A program made the position numbers and the translations under genes. A stretch of DNA of 52,254 nucleotides from an uncultured Treponema sp. (GTDB lineage: Bacteria; Spirochaetota; Spirochaetia; Treponematales; Treponemataceae): positions 1-52,254 of the forward strand of contig ONET01000014.1 of assembly GCA_900316905.1 (NCBI GenBank). Direction: 5' to 3'. Positions 14,515-22,892 of the stretch are shown here, piece by piece (position 1 is the stretch's first letter; each line of letters begins with the position of its first letter). A model generated the notes under the pieces. The model was not told the origin of the DNA. It saw only the letters and a program-made list of their open reading frames with translations, and did no database searches.

Positions 14515-15243
14515 ATGGAATCAATTAAAAATTTGGTTGAATACTACGACGAGCTGCACCCAGTGACGCTCGCGCAGCAAACGTTTTACGAGACCATGAC
14601 CCAGCAATTTCCTCACCCCGCAAAATTGCTCAGCATCGGCTGCGGAACAGGCGCGCTTTGCCATCGCCTTGCAAAAGACGCGGTTGACGTTACCGGCTTG
14701 GAGACACAGCGCGAGCTTTTGGAATCGGCCAACCTCAAATACCGCAGCCAACTAATGGCCTTGCGCTTTTTCCAAATGTCAACGCTGGAAATGGCGCGCT
14801 TTTTGGGAAAAAAATTTTACAACATAATTTCGTGCATAAACAACCGCGTGATTTTCATACATGACAAAACGTTGATGAAAAAATTTTTCTTTGACTGCAA
14901 GGAACTTTTGTCCGACGGCGGCAAAGTAGTCTTGAAACTTTTCAACTTTGAAAAATACGCCGGAAGCGACAAAATCACTTTGCCGGAATTGTCCAGCGTA
15001 AGAGTTTCATACAAGGGCGCCATCACTCGGCAAGCGGACGGAATTTACAGGCTTGACAGTTTTTTGGACAAGGGCGGAAAAACAATTCCAGTCTACGAAC
15101 ATGCGAGCGTCTATCCGCTGACAAAAAAAGAAATCGAAGGCTTTTCAAAGGAAGCCGGCTTTAGAAGCGCGCAGTTCTTTAGCGGCTTTGACGGCCTTTC
15201 AGCCGAAAGCGGCTCAGACTACATTTTGGCCGTGCTGAATTAG
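14515..15243 (+). CDS. Class I SAM-dependent methyltransferase
   Basis: This 242-residue enzyme starts at the ATG at 14515, because sequence conservation with methyltransferases begins there and the upstream frame runs through the structured repeat. Motif I is L-L-S-I-G-C-G-T-G-A-L near residue 39 and the acidic end of beta-2 is V-T-G-L-E-T near 61. A later segment reads L-S-D-G-G-K-V-V-L-K-L-F-N-F near 125-140, as in small-molecule or biotin-type methyltransferases. The substrate is unknown. It is convergent with and overlaps ricT by 4 nt. Confidence 0.82.
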   Translation: MESIKNLVEYYDELHPVTLAQQTFYETMTQQFPHPAKLLSIGCGTGALCHRLAKDAVDVTGLETQRELLESANLKYRSQLMALRFFQMSTLEMARFLGKKFYNIISCINNRVIFIHDKTLMKKFFFDCKELLSDGGKVVLKLFNFEKYAGSDKITLPELSSVRVSYKGAITRQADGIYRLDSFLDKGGKTIPVYEHASVYPLTKKEIEGFSKEAGFRSAQFFSGFDGLSAESGSDYILAVLN

Positions 15244-16157
15244 TTTATTCTCCAGCGGTTTCCTTCCCGCGAAAAGCGGCTTGAATTGACTTCCAAAATG
15301 CGGCCGTCCTCCCCGGACATTTTTATCATCGAAGTAAGCGGATTGATTTCCGTAATCCTAAAATTTGTTCCGTCGTAAAAAATGCGCGCTCCCTCATTGG
15401 GAAGCTTTTTGCGCGCCTCGGAGTAAAAATCGTATTCGTAGGAAAGACAGCACAAAAGGCGGCCGCATTGGCCGGAAATCTTCATCGAGTTGAGCGAAAG
15501 GTTTTGGTCCTTGGCCATTCGGATTGAAACAGGCCGCAGCTTGTCGCTGATGGCGTGGCAGCAGTAGGGGCGGCCGCATATTCCCAAACCGCCGGTAATC
15601 CTTGACTCGTCGCGCGCGCCGATTTGCCTAAGCTCTATTCGCATTTTAAAGACGCTCACCAAGTCCTTGACCAATTCCCTAAAGTCAACGCGCTGGTCGG
15701 CGCTAAAGAAGAACAAGGCCTTTGGCTCGCTCACCAAAAAGTGCGCGCCGACCAATTTCATGTTCAACTTGCGGGCGGCCACCTTTTCCTGAAAAACCTT
15801 AAAGGCGCTCTTTTCCTTTTCTTTTAATTCGGCGGCGCGGCTAAGGTCGTCGTCGCTGGCCTTGCGGTCAATTTGAATTATGTCGTCTTTTTTTATGCCG
15901 ACAGGACTCTTGGCTTTGCCCAAAACGCGCGCCAAATCCATTCCGTAGCGGGTTGGAATGATGACCGCGTCGCCAGGCTCAAGCTTGAAATTTCCAGGCT
16001 TGGCAAAAACGCCCTCGCGCGAGTAATCCAAACGCAAGGCGTAAAGTGGCTCGTTAAAAACAAATTTTTCGCCGGAATCAACTTCCGACGCATCGTCTTC
16101 CAACTGAGAAAGATCTTCGCTTTCGTCGTCTATTTCGTTTTCAAAAACATCGCTCAT
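15240..16157 (-). CDS. ricT: PSP1-domain protein, RicT/YaaT family
   Basis: This 305-residue protein has an acidic N-terminal 30 residues and then the PSP1 C-terminal domain. The family's clustered cysteines are all visible: I-C-G-R-P-Y-C-C-H near residues 192-200 and C-G-R-L-L-C-C-L near 230-237. In Bacillus, RicT (YaaT) with RicA/RicF forms an Fe-S complex that modulates RNase Y processing and phosphorelay. It is next to yaaR here, as in the Bacillus yaaQRT region, which supports the assignment. A promoter inside the end of yaaR can drive it separately. The RicA/RicF partners are not in this window. Confidence 0.88.
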   Translation of the reverse strand: MSDVFENEIDDESEDLSQLEDDASEVDSGEKFVFNEPLYALRLDYSREGVFAKPGNFKLEPGDAVIIPTRYGMDLARVLGKAKSPVGIKKDDIIQIDRKASDDDLSRAAELKEKEKSAFKVFQEKVAARKLNMKLVGAHFLVSEPKALFFFSADQRVDFRELVKDLVSVFKMRIELRQIGARDESRITGGLGICGRPYCCHAISDKLRPVSIRMAKDQNLSLNSMKISGQCGRLLCCLSYEYDFYSEARKKLPNEGARIFYDGTNFRITEINPLTSMIKMSGEDGRILEVNSSRFSREGNRWRIN

Positions 16158-16167
16158 ATAAAACCGT

Positions 16168-16218
16168 AGCGCGGCGCGCTTTCCTTATAATTTTAGCCTA
16201 TTCTCAAGCGGCGGTCAA
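16168..16218 (-). promoter_or_regulatory. Internal promoter and leader hairpin for ricT
   Basis: On the reverse strand TTGACC (16213-16218) and TAAAAT (16190-16195) have a 17-nt spacer, inside the last codons of yaaR. The leader then carries the 13-bp palindrome AGCGCGGCGCGCT (16168-16180) 10 nt before the ATG. The hairpin could hinder ribosome loading. The start has only a weak Shine-Dalgarno. Confidence 0.45.
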
Positions 16219-16755
16219 GTCTACAACCAAACCGTTTATTTCGTGAATTTTTTCAAGCAGCTTAAGCTTGCTCAAATGATTGAACCAAATGTCGTAATGC
16301 AATTGCTCCAATTTTTTGTCAATGGTCTGAACCAGCTCCATGCGCTCCTTTTTTTTAACGCCGCCGCTTCTAACCAAGCGCTCATGCTTGTCAACCACAA
16401 AATTTGTCTTTTGAATGAATTTCACAAATTGGCTCACGGCCTTTTTGTAATTTTCAAATTCTTGCGCGGTGGAATTTTGACTAAGCGAATCGCCTGCCAT
16501 GTCCAGTTGATCCTTGAGCCAAACAAAAGCGGCCTCGTCGTCGAGCCCAGCAATCTCAGGCGGAAGGCCTTGGCTGGCCAAAAGGTTTTCGGCTTGCTGC
16601 CGCTGCACCATGGAAGTAAAGGCGGACTTTTTTACAGGCTTGGAATTTTCGGCCTTGCGCTCTTTTTGGGCTTGCGCTTGCGCGGCCGCTTGGTTGGCGG
16701 CGGCTTGGGCGGCGTTGTAATACAATCCGTTGCTGTTCGCGTCTATCGAATTCAT
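16204..16755 (-). CDS. YaaR-family (DUF327) protein
   Basis: This 183-residue protein has a low-complexity Ala/Gln N-terminus (A-A-Q-A-A-A-N-Q-A-A-A-Q-A-Q). A helical domain follows with the DUF327 features: L-A-S-Q-G-L-P-P near residue 60, an N-Y-K-K-A-V-S-Q-F-V-K-F-I near 103, and the ending L-E-K-I-H-E-I-N-G-L-V-V-D. In Firmicutes yaaR lies beside yaaT and holB. Here it is followed by ricT and preceded by bactofilin, with an ATGA overlap. Function is not known. The neighbourhood suggests cell-envelope or division-related control. Confidence 0.78.
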   Translation of the reverse strand: MNSIDANSNGLYYNAAQAAANQAAAQAQAQKERKAENSKPVKKSAFTSMVQRQQAENLLASQGLPPEIAGLDDEAAFVWLKDQLDMAGDSLSQNSTAQEFENYKKAVSQFVKFIQKTNFVVDKHERLVRSGGVKKKERMELVQTIDKKLEQLHYDIWFNHLSKLKLLEKIHEINGLVVDLTAA

Positions 16756-17165
16756 TTAATGATCGTTTTTTGCTTGATTTCTTTCAACTGCCGCTGTTTG
16801 GTGGATTCCTTTTCAAAAAGATCCTCGTCGCTCAAAGAAATGCAGTGTCCGTTAAAAACAACGCCTTGCGCGATTTGAAGGCGGTGGGTGGCGATGTCGC
16901 CCAATACGGTTGAAGTTGCAGTGAGCTTTATTCCTTCCGGAGCGCTGATGTCTCCCAAAACGATTCCGCTTATGACGGCGCTCTTTGCGGTAATGTTTCC
17001 GCGCACGCGCGCTTTTTCGCCGACTATTAAATTTCCGCTGACTTCCAAATCTCCGTCGATGTCTCCGTCAACCATCATCGCGCCGTTGACGCGCATGTTC
17101 CCCGAAAAAGAAGATCCCGAGCCGACAAGAGTGCAAATTGAAATGTCGTCGGAAAGAAGTCCCAT
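16752..17165 (-). CDS. Bactofilin (polymer-forming cytoskeletal protein)
   Basis: This 137-residue protein consists of one bactofilin domain. Repeated short beta rungs of a right-handed solenoid are visible: R-V-N-G-A-M-M-V-D-G-D-I-D-G-D-L, I-V-G-E-K-A-R-V-R-G-N-I-T, V-I-S-G-I-V-L-G-D-I. Bactofilins polymerise without nucleotide and position cell-wall enzymes. Its start overlaps the stop of the M23 peptidase gene by 1 nt and its stop overlaps yaaR by 4 nt. The bactofilin-M23 pairing is known from helical bacteria such as Helicobacter (CcmA/Csd1), where it sets cell shape. The same role is likely in a spirochaete. Confidence 0.93.
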   Translation of the reverse strand: MGLLSDDISICTLVGSGSSFSGNMRVNGAMMVDGDIDGDLEVSGNLIVGEKARVRGNITAKSAVISGIVLGDISAPEGIKLTATSTVLGDIATHRLQIAQGVVFNGHCISLSDEDLFEKESTKQRQLKEIKQKTIIK

Positions 17166-18175
17166 TAGTTTGAAACCTTTATGTTAAGGTATTTTACGGG
17201 GTCCACAACATCGCTTCCGATGTGAACCTCGTAGTGAAGGTGGGGGCCGGTGGTAACGCCGGTGTTTCCGATAGTTCCAATTACGTCGCCTTGTGAAACA
17301 AACTGGCCCTTTGTGACGCGGATTGTGTTCATATGCGCGTAGCGAGTGTAAATGCCGTGCTTGTGCTTTACGATTACGTTGTTTCCGTAACCCATGTCGT
17401 AAGCCACGGTCACAACCTGTCCGTTGGCCGCCACGTGAATCGGGTCGCCGCTGCGCCATGTTGAAAGGTCGATTCCCTTGTGGACATACCACTGGCCGGT
17501 AATCGGGTGGACCATCGGGCCAAAGCCCATCGAAACGTGCAGCTGGGCGCTGCGGACGGGCCAAATGCTGGGAATGTCGCTGAACAAGGAATTTTGCGTT
17601 TCAAGCATTTTTCCGATTTGCTCAATCGGCTGGACCGCGCCTTCCAAGTAGGAAGTCAACTGCCTGATGTCAGCCGCCTCGCGCACGCTTCCTGTGGCAA
17701 GTTCCTCCATGCTGAACAAAGAAGAAAGGTCGCCGTTTCCAAGCGGAGCGTTGCTCGCGTCCCTCTGGCTTTCAATTCCCAAAAGCGAAAGCGACTGGTT
17801 GAGCGAAGACTGGAAGCGCTTGGCCGTCTGCAAAAGGTTGTTGTTCTCGTCGCGCAGCTCGTCAAGGCTGGCCATGGTCTGGCGGTTTTCCGTAAAGAGG
17901 CGGCTTATTTCCGCGCTGGCGTTAATCGCGTTTTTATTGAAGAAAATAAAGCTCAAAGCGATTCCAAGCGCTATCATTATTCCCAAAACCATCGCAAAAA
18001 CATTGGTCTGAAAGTTGACCACCTTGCCTTGCGCGTGCGGAACAATCATAACAGTAAGCTTGTTGTCAAAGACATGGAAAATTTTAGACGCAAGCGAAGC
18101 CGCCTTGTCGCCCAGCCCCTGCCTTGAAGAGAATGATTTTGACATCACTTTAGACAAATCACGCTTTTTAGCCAT
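17165..18175 (-). CDS. M23-family metallopeptidase (LytM domain), membrane-anchored
   Basis: The protein is about 336 residues with the start at the ATG at 18175; an ATG three codons upstream is also possible. It has a basic cytoplasmic N-terminus, one membrane segment (V-F-A-M-V-L-G-I-M-I-A-L-G-I-A-L-S-F-I-F-F), a coiled coil (S-R-L-F-T-E-N-R-Q-T-M-A-S-L-D-E-L) and a C-terminal LytM domain. Zinc-ligand motifs are present: H-K-G-I-D-L, then H-x-H in G-P-H-L-H-Y-E-V. It should cleave peptide cross-links in peptidoglycan in the periplasm. Overlap with the bactofilin gene argues for direct cooperation in shaping the cell. Confidence 0.92.
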   Translation of the reverse strand: MAKKRDLSKVMSKSFSSRQGLGDKAASLASKIFHVFDNKLTVMIVPHAQGKVVNFQTNVFAMVLGIMIALGIALSFIFFNKNAINASAEISRLFTENRQTMASLDELRDENNNLLQTAKRFQSSLNQSLSLLGIESQRDASNAPLGNGDLSSLFSMEELATGSVREAADIRQLTSYLEGAVQPIEQIGKMLETQNSLFSDIPSIWPVRSAQLHVSMGFGPMVHPITGQWYVHKGIDLSTWRSGDPIHVAANGQVVTVAYDMGYGNNVIVKHKHGIYTRYAHMNTIRVTKGQFVSQGDVIGTIGNTGVTTGPHLHYEVHIGSDVVDPVKYLNIKVSN

Positions 18176-18248
18176 TATTCCCATTTTAGCAAATTCCGCC
18201 TTTACTGTCAATCTCCGCTATTATTTTCGGCGTTTTTTAAGAAAAAAA

Positions 18249-19238
18249 TTAGCCTTGCAATATTTGGGAAAAGGCGGCGCGGTAGTCGTCCTTGGTCTCG
18301 GCCTGGACAATGCGGCGGCGCAGCTCTCCCACGCCGGGAACGCCCTTGGAGTAGGCGCAAAAGCGCTTTCGCATTTCAAGGCAGGCGCCTTTTTCGCCGA
18401 TGTCGGCGGCCAATAAGTCCAGCTCGTCAAAGCCGGCCTCGATTGACTCGCGGATTGGAATAGGCTCGTAGGCGCCTGTTTCCAAAAGTTGCCGCGTCTG
18501 CCTAAAGATAAAGGGCCGGCCCATCGCGCCGCGCGCGAACATGACCGCGTCGCAGCCGGTTTCTTCCAGCATGCGCTTGGCCTCCTCGGGCGTAAAGGCG
18601 TCGCCGCTTCCAAAAATCGGGACGCGGCCATTTGCGAACTTCACAAGGTCGGCCAAAATGTTCCAGTCGGCCTTGCCCTCGTAGCCCTGCGCGCGGGTCC
18701 TTGGGTGTATCGTGATTGCAGCGCAGCCCGCCTGGATCGCGGCGTCGGCGGCTTCCTTCCATGTAAGGTTTTGCGCGTCCCAGCCGCTCCTAATCTTTAC
18801 GGTGACCGGAACCTTTCCTTCAACGGCCTGGACCACGGCGGACGCGATTTGGTAAAGCTTTTGGGGGTTGCGGGTCAATTCCGAGCCGGCGCCGCTTTTT
18901 ATGATTTTGGGAACCGGGCAGCCGCAGTTGATGTCAATCAGCTCGCAGTTTGTGGCCTGCAAGACCATGCGGGCGCCCTTTTGCATGACCTCGGGGTTTC
19001 CGCCGAAAATTTGGACGGCGTAGGCCTTTTCGTTGGGGGCGCGGCGCATCAAAAGCGCGGTTTTGTCGCTTCCGCGGGTAAGGGCTTCCATGCTGACCAT
19101 CTCTGTGTAGCAAAAACTAGCGCCGCCGCGGACGCAAACGCTCCTAAAGGCGCGGTCGCTGTAGCCGGCCACCGGCGCCAAAAAGAGGTTTCCGTCTAAT
19201 TTGAGGCTTCCGATTTGAACGGAATGGTAAAGGCTCAT
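18249..19238 (-). CDS. tRNA-dihydrouridine synthase (DusB-like)
   Basis: This 329-residue flavoenzyme reduces uridine to dihydrouridine in tRNA. The N-terminal TIM barrel shows L-A-P-V-A-G-Y-S-D-R-A-F-R, then the catalytic-Cys motif region I-D-I-N-C-G-C-P-V-P-K. The FMN and substrate segments K-I-R-S-G-W and I-T-I-H-P-R-T-R-A-Q-G-Y-x-G-K-A-D-W follow, then the helical C-terminal tRNA-binding domain. The start is placed at the ATG at 19238, which overlaps the TatD stop in ATGA fashion; further upstream codons are less likely. tatD-dus are one operon. Confidence 0.94.
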   Translation of the reverse strand: MSLYHSVQIGSLKLDGNLFLAPVAGYSDRAFRSVCVRGGASFCYTEMVSMEALTRGSDKTALLMRRAPNEKAYAVQIFGGNPEVMQKGARMVLQATNCELIDINCGCPVPKIIKSGAGSELTRNPQKLYQIASAVVQAVEGKVPVTVKIRSGWDAQNLTWKEAADAAIQAGCAAITIHPRTRAQGYEGKADWNILADLVKFANGRVPIFGSGDAFTPEEAKRMLEETGCDAVMFARGAMGRPFIFRQTRQLLETGAYEPIPIRESIEAGFDELDLLAADIGEKGACLEMRKRFCAYSKGVPGVGELRRRIVQAETKDDYRAAFSQILQG

Positions 19239-20017
19239 TCGGGCAAATTGAAGACTTTGCAGCTGTTCTTCCAAAGCTGGACGCTAAGGTCTTCCAAGGG
19301 CATCTCAAGCATTTCGGACAAAAACTTGGCCGTGCTGGGGAGCATCTTTGGCATCGTGCGCTTTTTTTCGCGGAATTCCGCCGGAATCATGAAGGGGCTT
19401 TCGGTCTCTATCAAGATTCGTTCCACCGGAATGTTCAAAACCGTTTCGTGCAAGTTTCGCGCGTTGCGGTATGTCAAGTTTCCGGCAAAGCTGAACCAAA
19501 CGTTTAAATTCGCGTCAAGGCATTTTTTGGCGTAGGCCGCGTCCTCGCTGTAGCAGTGGAGAATCGCGCCGCTTTCGGGAATGCGCTGGCTAAGGATGTC
19601 AAAGACGTCCTTTCCGGCGTCGCGGTTGTGGATGATTACCGGCAACTTGTGCTTTTGCGCCAGTTCCAGCTGCGTGATGAAGGCCTCGATTTGAGTGCGC
19701 TTGTCGCCGTACTGCTTGTAGTAGTCAAGGCCGGTCTCTCCGACGGCGATAACGTTTGGAAGCTTAAGGTTTTCCTCGATTGCGCGAATCCAATCCTTTC
19801 CGGGATTGGTAATTTCCGACGGAGCGACTCCGCAGGCATGGTAGACGCCGGCCACGTTCTTTAGCGCGGGGTATACCTTGGCGAAGTCGTGGAGAGAGTT
19901 GTTTATACTTACGATGCGGTTTACGCCGGCCATCTTGGCCTGCTGTATAACGCGCAATTGTTCAATAGGGTCATCGTATATCAGCCCGATGTGAGCGTGA
20001 GTATCAAAAAACTGCAT
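19235..20017 (-). CDS. tatD: TatD-family metal-dependent hydrolase/DNase
   Basis: This 260-residue TIM-barrel metallohydrolase has metal ligands H-x-H in D-T-H-A-H-I-G at residues 6-10, Glu in G-E-T-G-L-D-Y near 94, H in I-H-N-R-D-A near 130, and H in L-H-C-Y-S-E near 155. The terminal Asp of the family is E-T-E-S-P here. TatD enzymes act as 3'-5' exonucleases or repair nucleases. It is first in the tatD-dus operon, with promoter TTGACA-17-TATTAT and a leader of about 65 nt. Confidence 0.92.
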   Translation of the reverse strand: MQFFDTHAHIGLIYDDPIEQLRVIQQAKMAGVNRIVSINNSLHDFAKVYPALKNVAGVYHACGVAPSEITNPGKDWIRAIEENLKLPNVIAVGETGLDYYKQYGDKRTQIEAFITQLELAQKHKLPVIIHNRDAGKDVFDILSQRIPESGAILHCYSEDAAYAKKCLDANLNVWFSFAGNLTYRNARNLHETVLNIPVERILIETESPFMIPAEFREKKRTMPKMLPSTAKFLSEMLEMPLEDLSVQLWKNSCKVFNLPE

Positions 20018-20041
20018 GGCTTATGTCCTAAAAAAACTGTG

Positions 20042-20118
20042 GTGAGTAAATCGCGCCCTTGCGGCGCGGCTTACGTTTTATATCTAAAAATAATAGCGCC
20101 ATTTATGGATTTTGTCAA
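20042..20118 (-). promoter_or_regulatory. Promoter and leader hairpin of the tatD-dus operon
   Basis: On the reverse strand TTGACA (20113-20118) and TATTAT (20090-20095) are 17 nt apart. The leader contains a perfect CGCGCC/GGCGCG stem around 20052-20068. AGGA lies near the ATG at 20017. The promoter is back-to-back with the forward promoter at 20129-20157. Confidence 0.65.
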
Positions 20119-20128
20119 ATTTTTCTTA

Positions 20129-20157
20129 TTGCAAAATTCATAAGATTATGATATAAT
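20129..20157 (+). promoter_or_regulatory. Sigma70-type promoter for the 20167 operon
   Basis: TTGCAA (20129-20134) and TATAAT (20152-20157) are separated by 17 nt. The ATG is 9 nt after the -10, so the mRNA leader is only a few bases. The GGAA at 20158-20161 probably lies at or before the start site. Confidence 0.65.
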
Positions 20158-20166
20158 GGAAATAAT

Positions 20167-21756
20167 ATGTCATTCATGCAAGCGTTGACGGACTTTTTTG
20201 ACATTTTGTTCCGTTCCAACGCGCCGGAAGTGCAAAAAAAAATCAAGCTGCGCAAAATAGAGAGCGAACTTCGCCTCAATCCGGCGGGCATTTTTAAAAA
20301 CGAGCTTGTTCAGCCCAACTTGGCCGAAGCCCTGCGCGTCCTTTACGAAAACACAAAGCCTATAGCGAAAATTTTGGACAGCACCATAGCCAGCCCCGAC
20401 GTAAGGCGCAACCACCGCTTTGAGGAAGAGCTGATTGTCACCGGCTACACCGAGGAAGACAAGCGCATATTGGACTCCCTTTCCTACGAAGAGCGAAAAA
20501 AGCAAGCCGTAAAGGCCGGCGACAACAGCCAGCGCGACGCGTTTGACGAGCAGAAAAAAATGCTTGAAAAAATCGTCACGGACTTGAACGGAACCCAATT
20601 CAACAAAATGGACGAGGTGATCACGGCCCTTCACCAAATGGCCGACCTCTGCCGCTTCAACTTCATAGACTCCCTGCAGCTCTTTGACGGAGAATTCGCG
20701 GCTCGCCATGACGAAGCGGACTACCAGCCGGAATACCAGGCGATTCCCGCGCCCACGCTGGAAAACGCCTTCCTTGACCTTTACTATTTGACCGCCGGCT
20801 ATTCGATAAACATGCCGGTCGCCAACGCCATTCTAGCCCTAAACGAGCTTCTAAACGGCCAGCCCAACGACACGCGGACAAAAAAAGAGCTTTTGCAAAA
20901 CCTTAGAAGGATTCAAGCCATATTAAAGAGAGTCCTTGACGCGGACACCCTAAAGAACTTGATTTGCCTTGCCAAGGGCGACCCCAACTTTGTTCCGCAA
21001 AAGGCCAGCTACAAGGAGAACGTCAGGAAGAATTTCGCCGAGCAGCTGCAAAAGCAATACATGGCCGACGAGCAAAGGATTAGGAACGAGCTTAAGGACG
21101 AATACGTAAAGCTGGAGCTTTCGGAACTGTTCCCGGACGGAAATCTGGAGCCGCTGGTCGGCTACAACACCGACACGATGGACATAATCGGAAAGAACGC
21201 CTCGTCAAACTTCATGTGGGTCATGCCCATGCGCGTCGTCAAAACCTTCCTAAAGCGCTACTATTCCGAGCCTGTGCGGAATTTGGTCAACGACATAGTG
21301 GTCGAAGGCTTGTTCTCCAATCCGGCCACAAAAACGGCCTTTTCGCAGCTGGTCTATTCCGTAAACGACAGCATGAATTTAATAGCCCAATTTGAAGCGA
21401 AATTCGCCGCCGGAAAAGAATACAGCCCGCAAACAATAAACGGCCTTATCGCCGACAGCCACAAGAACGCCGAATTCTCTAAAAAATTGTCAAATTTGGT
21501 CGATATTATAAACGAAGAGGCAAAGGAGATTGTTCAAAAAATCTCCTCCCTGCTGCTTTCGCTGCAAGACAATTTGAGCGACTGCATCACGGACACAAAA
21601 AGATCCAAGAGCGAACTTGTATCCAACCTAAAGGGTATTATGTTTTCCTCTAGGAACAGGGAATCAACTTCTTTGCTTGAGCTTCAGTTCCCTTTGTGGC
21701 AAAATTTCTTTGAAATTATAAGAAACTATGTTATAATAAAGAAGTCGAAAGAATAG
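20167..21756 (+). CDS. Spirochaete-type conserved protein (DUF5312-like), unknown function
   Basis: This 529-residue protein has no signal peptide and no membrane segment. It is almost wholly helical, with many charged heptad stretches (Q-K-K-I-K-L-R-K-I-E-S-E-L near residue 23 and L-Q-K-Q-Y-M-A-D-E-Q-R-I-R-N-E near 295). It resembles a large conserved cytoplasmic protein of treponemes, possibly the DUF5312 family. No catalytic signature is visible. It is followed by the GAF-GGDEF gene after 3 nt, so it shares an operon with a cyclic-di-GMP enzyme and may be linked to surface or motility control. Family naming is tentative. Confidence 0.65.
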   Translation: MSFMQALTDFFDILFRSNAPEVQKKIKLRKIESELRLNPAGIFKNELVQPNLAEALRVLYENTKPIAKILDSTIASPDVRRNHRFEEELIVTGYTEEDKRILDSLSYEERKKQAVKAGDNSQRDAFDEQKKMLEKIVTDLNGTQFNKMDEVITALHQMADLCRFNFIDSLQLFDGEFAARHDEADYQPEYQAIPAPTLENAFLDLYYLTAGYSINMPVANAILALNELLNGQPNDTRTKKELLQNLRRIQAILKRVLDADTLKNLICLAKGDPNFVPQKASYKENVRKNFAEQLQKQYMADEQRIRNELKDEYVKLELSELFPDGNLEPLVGYNTDTMDIIGKNASSNFMWVMPMRVVKTFLKRYYSEPVRNLVNDIVVEGLFSNPATKTAFSQLVYSVNDSMNLIAQFEAKFAAGKEYSPQTINGLIADSHKNAEFSKKLSNLVDIINEEAKEIVQKISSLLLSLQDNLSDCITDTKRSKSELVSNLKGIMFSSRNRESTSLLELQFPLWQNFFEIIRNYVIIKKSKE

Positions 21757-21759
21757 GAT

Positions 21760-22890
21760 ATGGCTCGAAGGAAGAAGAACAGAAACACTTTTGAGTTGAA
21801 CGCTCAAAAGAACGAGACAATTGAGGAACTCACAGCCCGCTACGAAAAGCGGCTCTACGACTTGCAGCAATTGCTTGAAGTCGCGCGCTCGCTTTGTTCC
21901 ACCTTGGACTACCCTACCCTTATCGAATCCATTCTATATACTTGCATGTGCCAAATGCGCGTCCTTGGGGCGGGAATATTCGTCCTTGACGACTTTGAGA
22001 CATACGACTTTTTCTTGAACAACAACTACACAGGCATGGACTTGAACGCCGACATAGAATACGTAATTCCCGGCAGCTCGCCCTTGATAGAGGCCTTGAG
22101 CGAAAAGGAAAAAGTCTTCACCGTCCGCGACATACAAAAAAAATTGCCCGACGAGCCGCTTGATCAAATCTACTCGCTAAAGCCGTCCTTGATAGTTCCC
22201 CTTTTCCAGAAAAACCGCGTGAACGGAATTCTGCTTTTGGGCGAGCGAATGGACTTGGGCGGCGGAACAAGCTTTGACGACTACGACGCCAAGCAAATAT
22301 TGAACATAGCCTCTTTGGCCAGCATGGCGATAAACAACGCCGCCCTCTTGGAACGCTCGTCAACCGACATGATGACCCGCCTAAAGCTTAAGTACTTCTT
22401 CTTCAACCAGCTGGCGGACAAGCTTGACCTTGCGGTGGCGCAAAGCCTTCCTATCGGCGTGATAATGTTCGACATAGACCACTTCAAGAGCTTCAACGAC
22501 ACGTACGGACACGCGTGCGGCGACTACGTCCTTATGACGGTGGCCAAAATCATAAAAAGCTCAATCCGCGACCAAGACATGGCCAGCCGCTACGGCGGAG
22601 AGGAATTCACGGTCATGCTTCCCAACACGCTTAAGGAAGACGCGATGCTGGTGGCGGAGCGCATAAGGGCCAACATAGAAAACGCCTTGTTCAGATACGA
22701 GGAAAAGGAAATGCATGTCACAATCTCCGGCGGAGTGAGCGTTTACGACGCGGAAGAAAATCCGGTCACAAGCGCCAAGGAAATTGTGGAGCAGGCGGAC
22801 AAGGCGCTTTACGTTTCAAAAACATCGGGCCGCAACCGCATAACCTTCGCCGACAAAAAAATAATCTCGTCCGACGTAAAGACCGAATAG
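21760..22890 (+). CDS. GAF-GGDEF diguanylate cyclase
   Basis: This 376-residue protein has a short N-terminal coiled coil (residues 15-45), a GAF sensory domain (about 45-200) and a GGDEF domain (about 210-370). The active site is G-G-E-E-F at 279-283 and the inhibitory I-site R-x-x-D is at 270-273, exactly five residues upstream. The enzyme should therefore make cyclic-di-GMP and be feedback-inhibited. The C-terminal A-D-K-A-L-Y-V-S-K-T-S-G-R-N-R signature is intact. It is cytoplasmic. It sits between the 20167 gene and a rhomboid protease with gaps of 2-3 nt. Confidence 0.94.
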   Translation: MARRKKNRNTFELNAQKNETIEELTARYEKRLYDLQQLLEVARSLCSTLDYPTLIESILYTCMCQMRVLGAGIFVLDDFETYDFFLNNNYTGMDLNADIEYVIPGSSPLIEALSEKEKVFTVRDIQKKLPDEPLDQIYSLKPSLIVPLFQKNRVNGILLLGERMDLGGGTSFDDYDAKQILNIASLASMAINNAALLERSSTDMMTRLKLKYFFFNQLADKLDLAVAQSLPIGVIMFDIDHFKSFNDTYGHACGDYVLMTVAKIIKSSIRDQDMASRYGGEEFTVMLPNTLKEDAMLVAERIRANIENALFRYEEKEMHVTISGGVSVYDAEENPVTSAKEIVEQADKALYVSKTSGRNRITFADKKIISSDVKTE

Positions 22891-22892
22891 CC

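Noticed and set aside
18489-19199. Long antisense frame (236 codons) opposite the dihydrouridine synthase
   Set aside because: It has no recognisable domain or ribosome site, and the Dus protein on the other strand is complete.
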